A stretch of DNA of 64,000 nucleotides from Methylotenera sp. RIFCSPLOWO2_02_FULL_45_14. GTDB lineage: Bacteria; Pseudomonadota; Gammaproteobacteria; Burkholderiales; Methylophilaceae. Shown here piece by piece: positions 8,921-18,326 of the stretch. Where the stretch lies: assembly GCA_001803395.1 (NCBI GenBank), contig MHBU01000027.1, positions 59,961 to 123,960 of the forward strand. The letters run 5' to 3'. The position numbers and the translations under genes are program-made. Every line of letters starts with the position of its first letter. The stretch's first letter is position 1. The notes under the pieces were generated by a model. The model saw nothing but the letters and a program-made list of their open reading frames with translations, searched no databases and was not told the origin of the DNA.

Positions 8921-9673
8921 ATGCATAAACAATTATTAAATTTATTCACGGCATGTTGTCTTGCTTTGATGCTAGTTGGCTGCGCCTCGCAAGCCAATAA
9001 AGACCCCTTAGAAGGTATAAATCGTGGTGTTTATAAATTTAACGATGTGACTGATAAGGCTGTTTTTAAGCCAGTTGCAACTGCGTATAAAGCCATTGCA
9101 CCTACACCGATACGCACAGGGATTAACAATTTCTTCAATAACTTGGGCTCTATTACCAGCGTACTCAATAACCTATTGCAATTTAAATTCGCTAATGCGT
9201 TTAGTGAAGCTGGGCGTTTTGTCATTAACAGTACCTTTGGCTTAGCTGGCTTTATTGATGTTGCTGGCATGGATAAAATAGCGATACATAAAGAAGACTT
9301 TGGTCAAACATTAGGACATTGGGGTGTAGGCTCTGGGGCTTATTTGGTTTTACCGTTCTTAGGCCCATCTAGTGTTCGAGATACCACGGGCTTGGTATTT
9401 GATTCTACAACCACAGACCCTATTACTTACGCACATAACATCGGTGAAGTGAGATTACACAACCAATTACGCGCCATTCAGTTTTTAGACAAACGTACAG
9501 AACTGCTAGACGCAACTGATTTAGTGGATGAAGCTTCCCTTGATCCTTACGCTTTCATGCGCGATGCTTACTTACAAAGGCGTACAAACCAGATCCAAGA
9601 TGGTTTAGTGCCAAAAGATGAATTTTTTGAAGAAGATAATGAACCTGCGGTAGAAACTAAAGAGATTAAGTAG
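8921..9673 (+). CDS. mlaA: MlaA/VacJ outer-membrane lipoprotein
   Basis: Removes mislocalised phospholipids from the outer leaflet of the outer membrane and hands them to the periplasmic MlaC shuttle. A signal peptide ends in the lipobox LVGC (Cys near residue 21), followed by DPLEGINRGVYKFND, the conserved start of the VacJ domain, and later GPSSVRDTTG. 250 residues is normal, with an acidic C-terminal tail. It is isolated here; an MCE operon that could be its inner-membrane partner lies at 28.5-32 kb. Confidence 0.93.
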   Translation: MHKQLLNLFTACCLALMLVGCASQANKDPLEGINRGVYKFNDVTDKAVFKPVATAYKAIAPTPIRTGINNFFNNLGSITSVLNNLLQFKFANAFSEAGRFVINSTFGLAGFIDVAGMDKIAIHKEDFGQTLGHWGVGSGAYLVLPFLGPSSVRDTTGLVFDSTTTDPITYAHNIGEVRLHNQLRAIQFLDKRTELLDATDLVDEASLDPYAFMRDAYLQRRTNQIQDGLVPKDEFFEEDNEPAVETKEIK

Positions 9674-9689
9674 TTTATTCTAATTTAAT

Positions 9690-9730
9690 GCAAACAAAAC
9701 AGCCCACTTTTTGTGGGCTGTTTTGTTTGC
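9690..9730. terminator. Bidirectional terminator mlaA/pmbA
   Basis: A perfect 18-bp inverted repeat (9690-9707 and 9713-9730) with a 5-base loop and A/T-rich outer arms lies between the convergent genes mlaA and pmbA, so it can end transcription from both sides. Confidence 0.92.
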
Positions 9731-9780
9731 AAAAGTCGTTATAGAAATCGAACTGGTACTTATTCGTACGCTAAACCATC

Positions 9781-11121
9781 TTATTCACACGCCACTGTCA
9801 TACGCTCAACTAAAATCGAGCCCACCTGTTTTGAGCCTTGCACTAGCACATCATTGCCAATTGCCACGATCATTTTCAGCATATCCGCCATGTTGCTAGC
9901 AATAGTAATTTCTTCCACCGGATGCACAATCACACCGTTCTCTACCCAAAAACCTGCAGCACCGCGTGAGTAGTCACCCGTCACCATATTCATGCCATGT
10001 CCTAACAGCTCTGTGACTAACAAACCCGTCCCCATTTCTTTAAGCATCCCAGTAAAGTCCAGCAACCCAGATTGCACAATCAGATTGTGGTTGCCACCCG
10101 CATTACCCGTTGTTTGAAGACCGAGTTTTCTGGCTGAATAACTGCCAAGCACATAACCTTGCAATACGCCATCTTTTACCAGCTGACGTGGTGTTGTTAC
10201 TACCCCTTCATTATCAAATGGGCTACTCGCCAAACCTTTTTTAATATGCGGGTCTTCATAAATATTCAGTAATGGTGACGCAATCTGTTTACCTAGGCTA
10301 TCAAGTAAAAATGAAGATTTTCGGTATAAGTTCCCACCAGAAATCGCACTCACCAAACTAGAGATCAATCCGCTAGCTAATGAGGCTTCAAACAACACGG
10401 GCACTTGGCAGGTCTTTATTTTTTTTGCATCCAGGCGGCGCACTGTACGCTCACCTGCAATTTTGCCAACGGTCGTTGCGCTTTGTAAATCAGCCGCTGC
10501 GCGTGCGGTGCTATACCAATAATCGCGTTGCATATTCGCATCTGACTCCGCAATCACCGAGCAGCTAATGCCATGCCGTGAGCTAGGATACCCACCCGTA
10601 AAGCCATGGCTGTTGCTATAAGCAAAAAAGCCTGTGCCTGTAGAAACACTTGCCCCTTCAGAATTAGTAATGCGAGCGTCCACATGCAAAGCAGCCGCTT
10701 CACATTCTTTGGCAATAACGATGGCTTCGTCTACCGAAATATCCCAGGGATGATGCAAATCCAGGTCTTGAATATCAGTCGCCATCAAACTGGCATCGGC
10801 TAACCCGCAAAACGTATCTTTAGCGGTATATTTAGCAATATTGCAAGCGGCAGCAACCGTGTCTTTTAAGGCTTGCGGGGTTAAATCTGAGGTACTGGCA
10901 TGGCCTTTTTGCTGACCAAAATACACTGTGACCGACATGCCTTTATCCCGGTTGTATTCTATGTTTTCAACCTCGCCCATACGCACCGATACGTTTTGCC
11001 CGATGCTCAAGCTTAACTCCGCCTCTGCTGCGCTCGCGCCTAAACGCTTTGCGACTTTAAGCACGTCTTCCGACATCTGCTTAATCTGATCTAATGAATA
11101 ACTAAACCCTGAATCTGCCAT
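9781..11121 (-). CDS. pmbA: Metallopeptidase PmbA (TldE)
   Basis: Subunit of the TldD-TldE protease, which matures small peptides and degrades CcdA in enterobacteria. 446 residues with the PmbA-type domain, including NIEYNRDKGMSVTVYFG near the N-terminus and ENGVIVHPVEEITIASN towards the end. As in other PmbA proteins, the HExxxH zinc motif of TldD is not seen, consistent with being the partner subunit. TldD is not in this window. It is divergent from darP. Confidence 0.93.
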   Translation of the reverse strand: MADSGFSYSLDQIKQMSEDVLKVAKRLGASAAEAELSLSIGQNVSVRMGEVENIEYNRDKGMSVTVYFGQQKGHASTSDLTPQALKDTVAAACNIAKYTAKDTFCGLADASLMATDIQDLDLHHPWDISVDEAIVIAKECEAAALHVDARITNSEGASVSTGTGFFAYSNSHGFTGGYPSSRHGISCSVIAESDANMQRDYWYSTARAAADLQSATTVGKIAGERTVRRLDAKKIKTCQVPVLFEASLASGLISSLVSAISGGNLYRKSSFLLDSLGKQIASPLLNIYEDPHIKKGLASSPFDNEGVVTTPRQLVKDGVLQGYVLGSYSARKLGLQTTGNAGGNHNLIVQSGLLDFTGMLKEMGTGLLVTELLGHGMNMVTGDYSRGAAGFWVENGVIVHPVEEITIASNMADMLKMIVAIGNDVLVQGSKQVGSILVERMTVACE

Positions 11122-11197
11122 AACGCTTTCTACTATCTTTTCTAGGATAAAAATGTACGCTAAAAACTAAACGCCAAGGCTGTTATAATACCGCAAC

Positions 11198-11788
11198 ATG
11201 AAACCTAAAAAGACAAACACGGGCATTGATTTTAGTTATGATGCAAATTTAGCCTCTAAATTAAACGCGGAAGAGCCTATTAGCAAAACAAAGCTCAAAG
11301 CTGAGGCTGATGAACAGCAAGCACTCGGCGTGCGGCTCACAGAACTTCCTAAAGATAAATTGCTGAAGTTAGACCTGCCAGATGCAGTACTGACAGCGGT
11401 ACTTGACACTAAAAAAATTACTGCCAATGGCGCAATTCGGCGTCATCGTCAGTATTTAGGCAGGCTAATGCGCGACATTGATAACGCGCCTATTTTAGAG
11501 CAGCTCGCGCGTTGGGATGGCAAACATACAGCTGAGAACGCTTATTTTCATGGGCTTGAGCGTTGGCGTGACCGCATGATTGCAGATGCTAATGTATTGG
11601 CCGAATTTATTGCGCTTTACCCAAAAACTGATATTCAGCAGCTACGCACCTTAATCCGTAACGCGCAAAAAGAACTGGCCGCCAACAAGCCGCCTAAAAG
11701 TAGCCGCGAAATTTTCAAGCTACTGCGTGAGATTACGGAAATCGAGAAAAGTGACGAACCCTCAATAAACATTCCAGAATCCGAATGA
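11198..11788 (+). CDS. darP: Ribosome-associated protein DarP (YjgA, DUF615)
   Basis: Assists late assembly of the 50S subunit. The acidic N-terminal segment, the central AIRRHRQYLGRLMRDID and the C-terminal HGLERWRDRMIADA helix region are typical of the DUF615 family. 196 residues is normal. The pairing of darP divergent from pmbA is a widespread arrangement in beta- and gammaproteobacteria and supports both calls. Confidence 0.93.
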   Translation: MKPKKTNTGIDFSYDANLASKLNAEEPISKTKLKAEADEQQALGVRLTELPKDKLLKLDLPDAVLTAVLDTKKITANGAIRRHRQYLGRLMRDIDNAPILEQLARWDGKHTAENAYFHGLERWRDRMIADANVLAEFIALYPKTDIQQLRTLIRNAQKELAANKPPKSSREIFKLLREITEIEKSDEPSINIPESE

Positions 11789-12175
11789 TTATTAAGTTAA
11801 TGAATTGCTTTAATAAAACTATTTATTGACTATGAAATTTTGGTCTTGACCTAGTTGACTAAGACAGGTCAGGCAATAACATAGCAAATATATTAACCTA
11901 GAAAAAACAGTTCATCCACGAAATGGGGTTGGCAGGTATTTCACCGACGGGTGAAAACTCGCAAAAATACAAAAATAACGAAATAAAACAACGTGTTAAA
12001 TTTTCTTACTAACTCACCCATTAGGGTTTATCCAAAAATACGTAGTTATTTGAATTTGTTCGTGTATTTGGTGTTTTTCGTGGACAACAGCCGTTCTTAG
12101 GATTAAACAGCAATACGCATTTAACTGCGTTTGATAATACAAAACTGGCTAACTATAAAAATAGGATCATCAATA
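11789..12175. other. Intergenic region darP-nhaA
   Basis: No ORF. It contains the imperfect inverted-repeat element listed separately. The nhaA Shine-Dalgarno (AGGA near 12163) lies at the right end. I see no clear promoter. Confidence 0.5.
11910..12088. repeat. Imperfect inverted-repeat element with TTCGTG-like units
   Basis: The ends 11910-11923 and 12076-12088 are near-perfect inverted copies of GTT.TCCACGAAA. The right side is a degenerate short tandem series (TTCGTGT, ATTTGGTGT, TTTTCGTGG). From memory, similar TTCGTG-rich intergenic repeats occur in many proteobacteria; whether this one is a MITE-like unit needs copies elsewhere in the genome. Confidence 0.45.
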
Positions 12176-13552
12176 ATGGCTAAACACAAAAAACCTTTGA
12201 ACGAACCTGAGCAGGGCGTGATTTATGCGCCGTGGGAGCGAACATTCAAGCGCGTTTTAACGCCTTTTGAAGAGTTTATCCACGGCCAGACCACCAGCGG
12301 ATTGTTGCTGATGGGCACCACTATTATCGCGCTTATATTAGCCAACACGTCACTTTCAGAGGCGTATCAACATTTAATACATACACTTGTTAGCGTTAAC
12401 GTGGCGAGTTGGGGCATCAATATGAGCCTGCATCATTGGGTGAATGATGGCTTGATGGCACTTTTTTTCTTCGTGGTAGGCATGGAATTAAAGCGTGAAA
12501 TATTGGTGGGGGAATTATCTAATTTACGTCAAGCTGCGTTACCTATTATTGCAGCCATTGGTGGCATGGCTGTACCCGCGCTCATTTTTATCGCATTTAA
12601 TCCTAGCGGGGACGCCGCACGCGGCTGGGGAATCCCTATGGCAACAGACATTGCATTTGCCGTTGGCGCATTGGTGTTGCTCGCGAATCGCGTACCAAAA
12701 GCACTCATCACTTTCTTAGTAGCCCTCGCCATTGCAGACGATTTAGGCGCAGTATTGGTGATTGCCGTGTTCTACACGCAAACACTATCAATGTACTGGT
12801 TAGGCATTGCTGCCGCATTGGTGGCTATTCTGTTTGCATTTAATTTCTCTGGCATTCGCAACGCAATCCCCTATTTCATTATCGCTGTTTTGTTATGGTA
12901 TGCGCTACTGCAATCTGGGGTACACGCCACCGTTGCCGGCGTATTAGGGGCGTTTACCGTACCAGCTCGCTCTAAATATGACCCCACATTATTTATTGCG
13001 TACGTTAAAGAACAAATGGCGCGTTTTACAACAAGCCAGAAGCAAGGCGGTAACGTCATGACCAATAGCCAACTGCATTCTGCTGTGCAATTGCTAGAAA
13101 AAAGCGTAGAAGGCGTGCAGACCCCATTACAACGCTTAGAACACATCTGGCATTTACCCGTCGCGTTTATCGTCATTCCAATCTTTGCTTTGTTCAACGC
13201 AGGCATCCCAATACAGATTAGCTCATTAGGCGAGACGCTCACGCATCCAGTCATGCTGGGCGTAACGCTAGGCTTGTTATTAGGTAAATTTATTGGCATT
13301 ACTGGCGCATGTTGGCTGGCACTGCGTCTAGGCATAGGGCAGCTACCTAGAGGTACACGTTTTAGCCAAATTGCAGCCGTATCCGTGTTAGCGGGTATAG
13401 GCTTTACGATGTCTATTTTTATTGCTGAATTAGGTTTTTCAGCGAAACACGCAGATTACTTATTGATGGCAAAAACAGGTGTACTGACAGCCTCTTTGAT
13501 TGCGGGTGTCCTTGGTTATACTTGGATGTGGTACTTGGGGCGTAAAAAATGA
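12176..13552 (+). CDS. nhaA: Na+/H+ antiporter NhaA
   Basis: Electrogenic inner-membrane antiporter that exports Na+ or Li+ and imports H+. About 458 residues with roughly twelve membrane segments; the paired transport aspartates are in ALAIADDLGAVL, and VNDGLMALFFFVVGMELKREI is the conserved early segment. The frame is open to 12131, but ATG 12176 is preferred because AGGA lies about ten bases before it and the upstream residues are not family-like. A central hydrophilic insertion rich in Gln, Lys and Thr follows the seventh or eighth helix. Confidence 0.95.
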   Translation: MAKHKKPLNEPEQGVIYAPWERTFKRVLTPFEEFIHGQTTSGLLLMGTTIIALILANTSLSEAYQHLIHTLVSVNVASWGINMSLHHWVNDGLMALFFFVVGMELKREILVGELSNLRQAALPIIAAIGGMAVPALIFIAFNPSGDAARGWGIPMATDIAFAVGALVLLANRVPKALITFLVALAIADDLGAVLVIAVFYTQTLSMYWLGIAAALVAILFAFNFSGIRNAIPYFIIAVLLWYALLQSGVHATVAGVLGAFTVPARSKYDPTLFIAYVKEQMARFTTSQKQGGNVMTNSQLHSAVQLLEKSVEGVQTPLQRLEHIWHLPVAFIVIPIFALFNAGIPIQISSLGETLTHPVMLGVTLGLLLGKFIGITGACWLALRLGIGQLPRGTRFSQIAAVSVLAGIGFTMSIFIAELGFSAKHADYLLMAKTGVLTASLIAGVLGYTWMWYLGRKK

Positions 13553-13629
13553 GTAATGGCTATACGTCTAGCATTGGCACGCATCTGCGCTCAACAAACA
13601 AGCATTTTAGCGCTTATGTTCCATAAGTT

Positions 13630-13661
13630 AGGCTTGCCCCAAATTTACTTAAGGCAAGCTT
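13630..13661. terminator. Possible terminator between nhaA and the PDZ gene
   Basis: A stem of about nine base pairs with one G-T pair (13630-13638 and 13653-13661) and a 14-base loop lies between convergent genes. There is no proper T-run, so the call is weak. Confidence 0.35.
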
Positions 13662-13668
13662 GGTCAAT

Positions 13669-14457
13669 TTATTTGCGTGAACCCAATGCCACTATCGTTG
13701 AAACATCTGCATCACCTCGTTGCAACGCTACTGCTATCGTTTGGCCTGCATAACGTTTTACGGCTGCAAATAAATCATCTGGCTGAGCTAACGCAACATC
13801 CCCCATTTTAAGCAATGTATCACCCTTCACAATGCCAGCCTTGGCAGCCGGTGACGTTTTTATCACCGCAATAATTTTTAGGCCCGGCTCTTCTTTAATC
13901 ACTTCTTGCGCATCTTCTTCAACTTTCTGTTTAAGCTTAATAATATGCACGCCTAGCAAAGGCATCGGTAACTTAACCCAATAACTCGCATAATATTGAT
14001 GTTGTGTGGGCTCTTCTTCTAAATCATTGGGGTCAATTTCACCCCCTGTTTTGGCCGCTTCTTTAATCAACTGCAGCTTAGAACTGGCTGTTTTTGCAGA
14101 TGCGTATTTTCGATAAACCAGCACCGTGTCAGCCTTAATCGCCTTTGCATGGGCTAATGCCAAATTTGAAGGTGCCTCAGCAGCTGCAAAACCAGATGAA
14201 CCGATCATATCGTAACCATTTTCCAACATGCTGATGTTGTCGTCTTCTTTATGATTACTCACAAAAATTTTAGGTTCAGGATTCACCTCAAGCGACTTCA
14301 GATTATTGGTATTTTGTTGCTTATAATTTTTAGCGTAGAGATTAACCTCAGCGGCATAAAGTTGATTTACGAAAAAAATCAACCCCATACTGAACAAGCT
14401 AAATAGCATCACCTTAGTTTTGATATTAAGCATTTTTTTAGCGGTGGTGGCACCCAT
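13669..14457 (-). CDS. Exported PDZ-domain protein
   Basis: Function unknown. 262 residues with a basic start, one hydrophobic segment at about 15-35 ending in an Ala-rich signal-peptidase-like site (YAAEV), then a linker and a C-terminal PDZ domain (about 165-260) containing SPAAKAGIVKGDTLLKMGD, the carboxylate-binding fold seen in HtrA and RseP. No protease domain is present, so it is probably a periplasmic scaffold or sensor. It is divergent from mogA and convergent with nhaA. Confidence 0.75.
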   Translation of the reverse strand: MGATTAKKMLNIKTKVMLFSLFSMGLIFFVNQLYAAEVNLYAKNYKQQNTNNLKSLEVNPEPKIFVSNHKEDDNISMLENGYDMIGSSGFAAAEAPSNLALAHAKAIKADTVLVYRKYASAKTASSKLQLIKEAAKTGGEIDPNDLEEEPTQHQYYASYWVKLPMPLLGVHIIKLKQKVEEDAQEVIKEEPGLKIIAVIKTSPAAKAGIVKGDTLLKMGDVALAQPDDLFAAVKRYAGQTIAVALQRGDADVSTIVALGSRK

Positions 14458-14520
14458 GAAAATTCCTTTATGGTTGGCAATGGTATGATTGAACTTTGTT
14501 TAAATACTAATGACACACAA

Positions 14521-15093
14521 ATGACAAAACAATTCATTAAAATTGGTTTAGTTTCAATTAGCGACCGTGCAAGTAGCGGTATTTATGAAGACAAAGGCAT
14601 TCCTAGCCTGCAACAATGGTTAAAACTTGCCCTTGCCTCACCCTTTACGCTCGAAACGCGCCTAATTGCGGACGAGCAGGACGAAATTGAAAGCACCCTA
14701 AAAGATTTAGTCGATTTTCAAGTTTGCCATCTTATCCTCACCACCGGTGGCACAGGCCCTGCCCTGCGCGATGTAACACCAGAAGCCACGCTAGCCATTG
14801 CAGACAAAGAAATGCCAGGCTTTGGCGAGCAAATGCGACAAATTAGCCTGAATTTTGTACCAACAGCTATTTTGTCGCGTCAAGTTGCGGTGGTACGCAA
14901 ACAATGCTTAATCATCAATTTGCCAGGACAACCCAAAGCCATTGCTCAAACACTGGAAGGCTTAAAAGATGAAACCGGCGCGGTTAAAGTTCACGGTATT
15001 TTTGCGGCCGTACCCTATTGTTTGGATTTAATTGGCGCACCCTACATTGAAACCAATGAGGCTGTTGTAACCGCATTTAGGCCAAAGAAATAA
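14521..15093 (+). CDS. mogA: Molybdopterin adenylyltransferase
   Basis: Adenylylates molybdopterin before molybdate insertion. The N-terminal KIGLVSISDRAS and the TTGGTGPALRDVTPEAT segment are the MogA/MoaB signatures; length (190 residues) and the C-terminal extension favour MogA. ATG 14521 gives the family N-terminus; an in-frame start at 14470 adds 17 unrelated residues. It is followed two bases later by thiL. Confidence 0.93.
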   Translation: MTKQFIKIGLVSISDRASSGIYEDKGIPSLQQWLKLALASPFTLETRLIADEQDEIESTLKDLVDFQVCHLILTTGGTGPALRDVTPEATLAIADKEMPGFGEQMRQISLNFVPTAILSRQVAVVRKQCLIINLPGQPKAIAQTLEGLKDETGAVKVHGIFAAVPYCLDLIGAPYIETNEAVVTAFRPKK

Positions 15094-15095
15094 CC

Positions 15096-16106
15096 ATGGC
15101 CTCAGAATTCGATTTAATCGCGCAATACTTTACCCGCCCTACGCACCATACTAAGCTAGGTGTAGGCGACGATGCTGCACTAATCTCAATTTCGCAAGGC
15201 ATGGAGCTCGCCATTTCAGCTGACATGCTGGTAGCGGGCACGCACTTTTTTCATGATGCAGATGCCTATAAGCTAGGCTGGAAATCACTCGCAGTAAATG
15301 TTTCAGATATGGCGGCCATGGGCGCAAATCCCAAATGGGCAACACTCGCCATTGCATTACCTGAAGTGAATGCAGCGTGGCTAGCTGAGTTTTCTCGCGG
15401 CTTTTTTGCCTGTGCAGAGGCGTTTAATGTAGATTTAATTGGCGGCGACACCACGCGCGGGCCACTGACCATCAGCGTACAAATCATGGGCGAAGTGCCA
15501 ATTGAGCAGGCCATTAAACGTAGTAATGCAAACGTCGGCGATGAAATTTGGGTGTCAGGGCATTGTGGCGATGCCGCTTTGGCGTTGGCGCACATGCAAG
15601 GACAACTAACTTTGTCCGCAGATGCTTTTGCAAGCTGCACCAAGGCACTGCACACGCCGCAACCGAGAGTCGCCTTAGGCTTAGCCTTGCGCCAAATTGC
15701 AAATAGCGCCATTGATATTTCAGACGGCTTATTAGCAGATTTAGGGCATATTTTAGAACGCTCAAATGTCGGCGCCACCCTAATGTTAAGCAGCGTTCCG
15801 CATTCCGCATATTTAGCCGATAAACTTGCAGGCGCGGTACGCCATAACGAAAGCGCCACTACTTCAAGTGCCGCTAACTCCTATGATAAAAGCATTCTCA
15901 ATATGCTATTGGCTGGGGGCGATGATTATGAGTTATGCTTTACCGCCCCCATTGAAAAACATGCTGAAATAAACAATTTAAGTGAAAAGCTAGCCCTGCC
16001 ATTAAGTTGCATCGGTCGCATCACCGCGAACACGGGCTTAATTGTGCATGGTTTTAATGGTGAAATTTTGGACTTTAAGGAAACTGGTTTTGACCACTTT
16101 AGTTAA
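15096..16106 (+). CDS. thiL: Thiamine-monophosphate kinase
   Basis: Phosphorylates thiamine monophosphate to the active cofactor thiamine diphosphate. The N-terminal FDLIAQYF, the metal-binding GVGDDAALI, and DISDGLLADLGHIL and GGDDYELCF are diagnostic of the PurM/ThiL fold. 336 residues is normal. It overlaps the start of pgpA and forms the common thiL-pgpA-cinA unit. Confidence 0.96.
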   Translation: MASEFDLIAQYFTRPTHHTKLGVGDDAALISISQGMELAISADMLVAGTHFFHDADAYKLGWKSLAVNVSDMAAMGANPKWATLAIALPEVNAAWLAEFSRGFFACAEAFNVDLIGGDTTRGPLTISVQIMGEVPIEQAIKRSNANVGDEIWVSGHCGDAALALAHMQGQLTLSADAFASCTKALHTPQPRVALGLALRQIANSAIDISDGLLADLGHILERSNVGATLMLSSVPHSAYLADKLAGAVRHNESATTSSAANSYDKSILNMLLAGGDDYELCFTAPIEKHAEINNLSEKLALPLSCIGRITANTGLIVHGFNGEILDFKETGFDHFS

Positions 16107-16608
16107 GCCGCCACACATTAAACTACCCAATGTGCAATTTTTATTTCAACACCCAGCCCATTTTTTCGGGCTAGGCTTTGGCTGTGGTTTAGCTTCCAAA
16201 GCCCCTGGCACATTTGGCACGCTGGTTGGCTTGCCTTTATTTTGGCTGATTTCTGTATTTACCTTACCCATTCAGCTTGTCATGATTTCTGCGCTATTTT
16301 TAATCGGCATTTATTTTTGTGACGTGACTGGCAAAGCGCTTGGCGTGTCAGACCATGGCGGTATTGTATGGGATGAAATCGTCGCCATGATGTTAGTGCT
16401 CGCTTTCACACCAAACCAGTGGCAATGGTGGATAGCAGCATTCTTGTTATTTCGTTTATTTGATATTTGGAAACCGTTTCCAATACGCCAATGCGATGCA
16501 AAAATTAAAGGCGGGTTTGGTGTGATGTTTGACGACCTACTCGCCGCGATTTACGCGATTGCTAGCCTGGAGGGTCTGCAATGGCTGATGATGAATTACA
16601 CACGCTAG
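16090..16608 (+). CDS. pgpA: Phosphatidylglycerophosphatase A
   Basis: Inner-membrane enzyme that dephosphorylates phosphatidylglycerophosphate to phosphatidylglycerol. FGLGFGCGLASKAPGTFGT is the conserved N-terminal motif and WDEIVAMMLVL the central one; about four hydrophobic segments. The frame opens at 16042, but TTG at 16090 has AAGGA eight bases upstream (16077-16081) and gives 172 residues, a normal length. It overlaps thiL by 17 bases and cinA by 28. Confidence 0.92.
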   Translation: MTTLVKPPHIKLPNVQFLFQHPAHFFGLGFGCGLASKAPGTFGTLVGLPLFWLISVFTLPIQLVMISALFLIGIYFCDVTGKALGVSDHGGIVWDEIVAMMLVLAFTPNQWQWWIAAFLLFRLFDIWKPFPIRQCDAKIKGGFGVMFDDLLAAIYAIASLEGLQWLMMNYTR

Positions 16609-17078
16609 CCACCCAATTAGGTGCCGCACTCAAAGCGCGTGGCTTGGTACTATCGATGGCAGAATCCTGTACAGGCGGCATGGTTGCGCAAGCCGTGACT
16701 AGCGTGGCAGGCAGCTCAGCATGGTTTGACCGTGGCTTTGTCACCTATAGCAACCCATCAAAACAGGAAATGCTTGGGGTGTCGGATCAAACCTTAACGC
16801 AATTTGGCGCGGTAAGCGAACAAACTGCTTTTGAAATGGCGGCAGGTGCATTAAAAAATAGTCACGCGCAGATTGCAGGTAGCATTACGGGCATTGCCGG
16901 GCCCGATGGTGGAACATCTGAAAAACCTGTCGGCATGGTGTGTTTCGCCTGGGCAGTCCTAGCCAAAGCTATATCAACCACTACCCAACATTTTCACGGC
17001 AACCGTGAACAAATACGCCAGCAAGCGACTATGTTCATGATGACAATGCTTATTGAACGGCTAAATGAATTCAAATAG
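16581..17078 (+). CDS. pncC: Nicotinamide-nucleotide amidase (CinA C-terminal type)
   Basis: Deamidates NMN to nicotinate mononucleotide. This is the stand-alone CinA C-terminal domain of 165 residues, with SMAESCTGGMVAQAVTSVAGSS and GIAGPDGGTSEKPVG. The start is preceded by GGAGGG at good spacing inside the end of pgpA. It lies directly upstream of recA, the usual neighbour. Confidence 0.94.
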   Translation: MADDELHTLATQLGAALKARGLVLSMAESCTGGMVAQAVTSVAGSSAWFDRGFVTYSNPSKQEMLGVSDQTLTQFGAVSEQTAFEMAAGALKNSHAQIAGSITGIAGPDGGTSEKPVGMVCFAWAVLAKAISTTTQHFHGNREQIRQQATMFMMTMLIERLNEFK

Positions 17079-17178
17079 AAATACCTACTGATTAAATCCC
17101 TGCAATGCTTACGTTAAACCGCAAATTATGGAATAATTGACAGCTAATTTAAGCACTTCAAAATAAAGGTAAAAACCA

Positions 17179-18207
17179 ATGGATGATAACAAAAGCAAAG
17201 CACTTGCCGCAGCTCTCGCGCAGATTGAAAAACAGTTTGGCAAGGGCTCTATCATGCGTATGGGTGATGGCAGTATTGGCGAAGACATTCAGGCCGTTTC
17301 TACTGGTTCGTTAGGTCTTGATATTGCGCTGGGCATTGGCGGTTTGCCGCGCGGTCGTGTGGTGGAGATTTACGGACCTGAATCATCAGGTAAAACCACA
17401 TTAACGCTTTCTGTCATCGCACAAATGCAAAAAATGGGCGGTGTTGCCGCGTTTATTGATGCCGAGCATGCGCTAGACCCGCAATACGCCGCAAAATTAG
17501 GCGTGAATGTGCCTGATTTGCTCATCTCACAACCTGATACGGGCGAGCAAGCACTTGAAATTGTAGATATGTTAGTGCGTTCAGGCTCTGTGGATATTGT
17601 GGTGGTTGACTCGGTGGCTGCGCTTACGCCACGTGCTGAAATTGAAGGCGAAATGGGCGATTCACACATGGGCTTGCAAGCACGTTTAATGAGCCAAGCC
17701 TTGCGTAAACTGACAGGTAACATCAAACGCACCAATACTTTGGTGATTTTTATTAACCAAATCCGCATGAAAATCGGCGTAATGTTTGGTAGCCCAGAAA
17801 CCACTACGGGTGGTAACGCATTAAAATTTTACGCTTCTGTGCGCTTAGATATTCGCCGTACTGGTGCGATTAAAAAAGGTGATGAAGTCATCGGTTCTGA
17901 GACGCGCGTAAAGGTCATTAAAAACAAAGTGGCACCGCCGTTCAAACAGGCAGAATTTGATATTTTGTATGGTGAAGGCATTTCACGCGAAGGTGAAATT
18001 ATTGAACTTGGTGTGAATGCAAAATTTGTAGAGAAAGCCGGCGCTTGGTATAGCTACAATGGCGAGAAAATTGGCCAAGGTAAAGATAACGCACGCGAAT
18101 ACCTGAAGGCGCATCCAGCGATTGCTAACGAGATTGACGCAAAAATTCGCGCCAATATGAAAGCGCTAGCGGAAGCAATGCCAGCAGTGCGTGCGGAAGA
18201 AGATTAA
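17179..18207 (+). CDS. recA: Recombinase RecA
   Basis: DNA-dependent ATPase for homologous strand exchange and SOS induction. Walker A is GPESSGKTT at about residues 67-75; the [14 protein letters not shown] and [21 protein letters not shown] loops bind DNA. 342 residues is normal. AAAGG lies about nine bases upstream of the ATG. I could not find a palindromic CTGT-N8-ACAG LexA box, so how it is regulated is not visible. Confidence 0.98.
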   Translation: MDDNKSKALAAALAQIEKQFGKGSIMRMGDGSIGEDIQAVSTGSLGLDIALGIGGLPRGRVVEIYGPESSGKTTLTLSVIAQMQKMGGVAAFIDAEHALDPQYAAKLGVNVPDLLISQPDTGEQALEIVDMLVRSGSVDIVVVDSVAALTPRAEIEGEMGDSHMGLQARLMSQALRKLTGNIKRTNTLVIFINQIRMKIGVMFGSPETTTGGNALKFYASVRLDIRRTGAIKKGDEVIGSETRVKVIKNKVAPPFKQAEFDILYGEGISREGEIIELGVNAKFVEKAGAWYSYNGEKIGQGKDNAREYLKAHPAIANEIDAKIRANMKALAEAMPAVRAEED

Positions 18208-18216
18208 GCTCTGCGC

Positions 18217-18260
18217 GTCCCCTGAGCTTGTCGAAGGGTATTAGGTAAGCTCAGGGAACG
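18217..18260. repeat. REP-like inverted repeat between recA and recX
   Basis: CCCTGAGCTT at 18220-18229 and its inverted copy at 18247-18256 flank a 17-base loop. The left arm continues as CCTGAGCTTGTCGAAGGG, a motif I recall as a widespread intergenic repeat in proteobacteria. It could attenuate transcription from recA into recX. Confidence 0.6.
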
Positions 18261-18313
18261 TAAGGAATAATAAGTTTTAGTTTTAGAACCATTAGCATCC
18301 TAGATGTAACCAA

Positions 18314-18319
18314 AAGGTG
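18314..18319 (+). promoter_or_regulatory. Shine-Dalgarno that decides the recX start
   Basis: AAGGTG sits seven bases before the ATA codon at 18327, exactly where a ribosome binding site for the conserved recX N-terminus should be. No ATG, GTG or TTG is available at that position. Confidence 0.6.
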
Positions 18320-18326
18320 TAATTAA

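Noticed and set aside
13556..13753. Small plus-strand ORF after nhaA
   Set aside because: It overlaps the PDZ gene on the other strand and has no ribosome site or recognisable product.
15266..15859. 197-codon open frame opposite thiL
   Set aside because: It is fully antisense to a clear thiL gene with all family motifs; its sequence shows only Ala/Ser-rich composition with no family features.
17079..17178. LexA box or sigma-70 promoter for recA
   Set aside because: TTGACA at about 17138 has no usable -10 before the ribosome site, and no CTGT-N8-ACAG palindrome was found.
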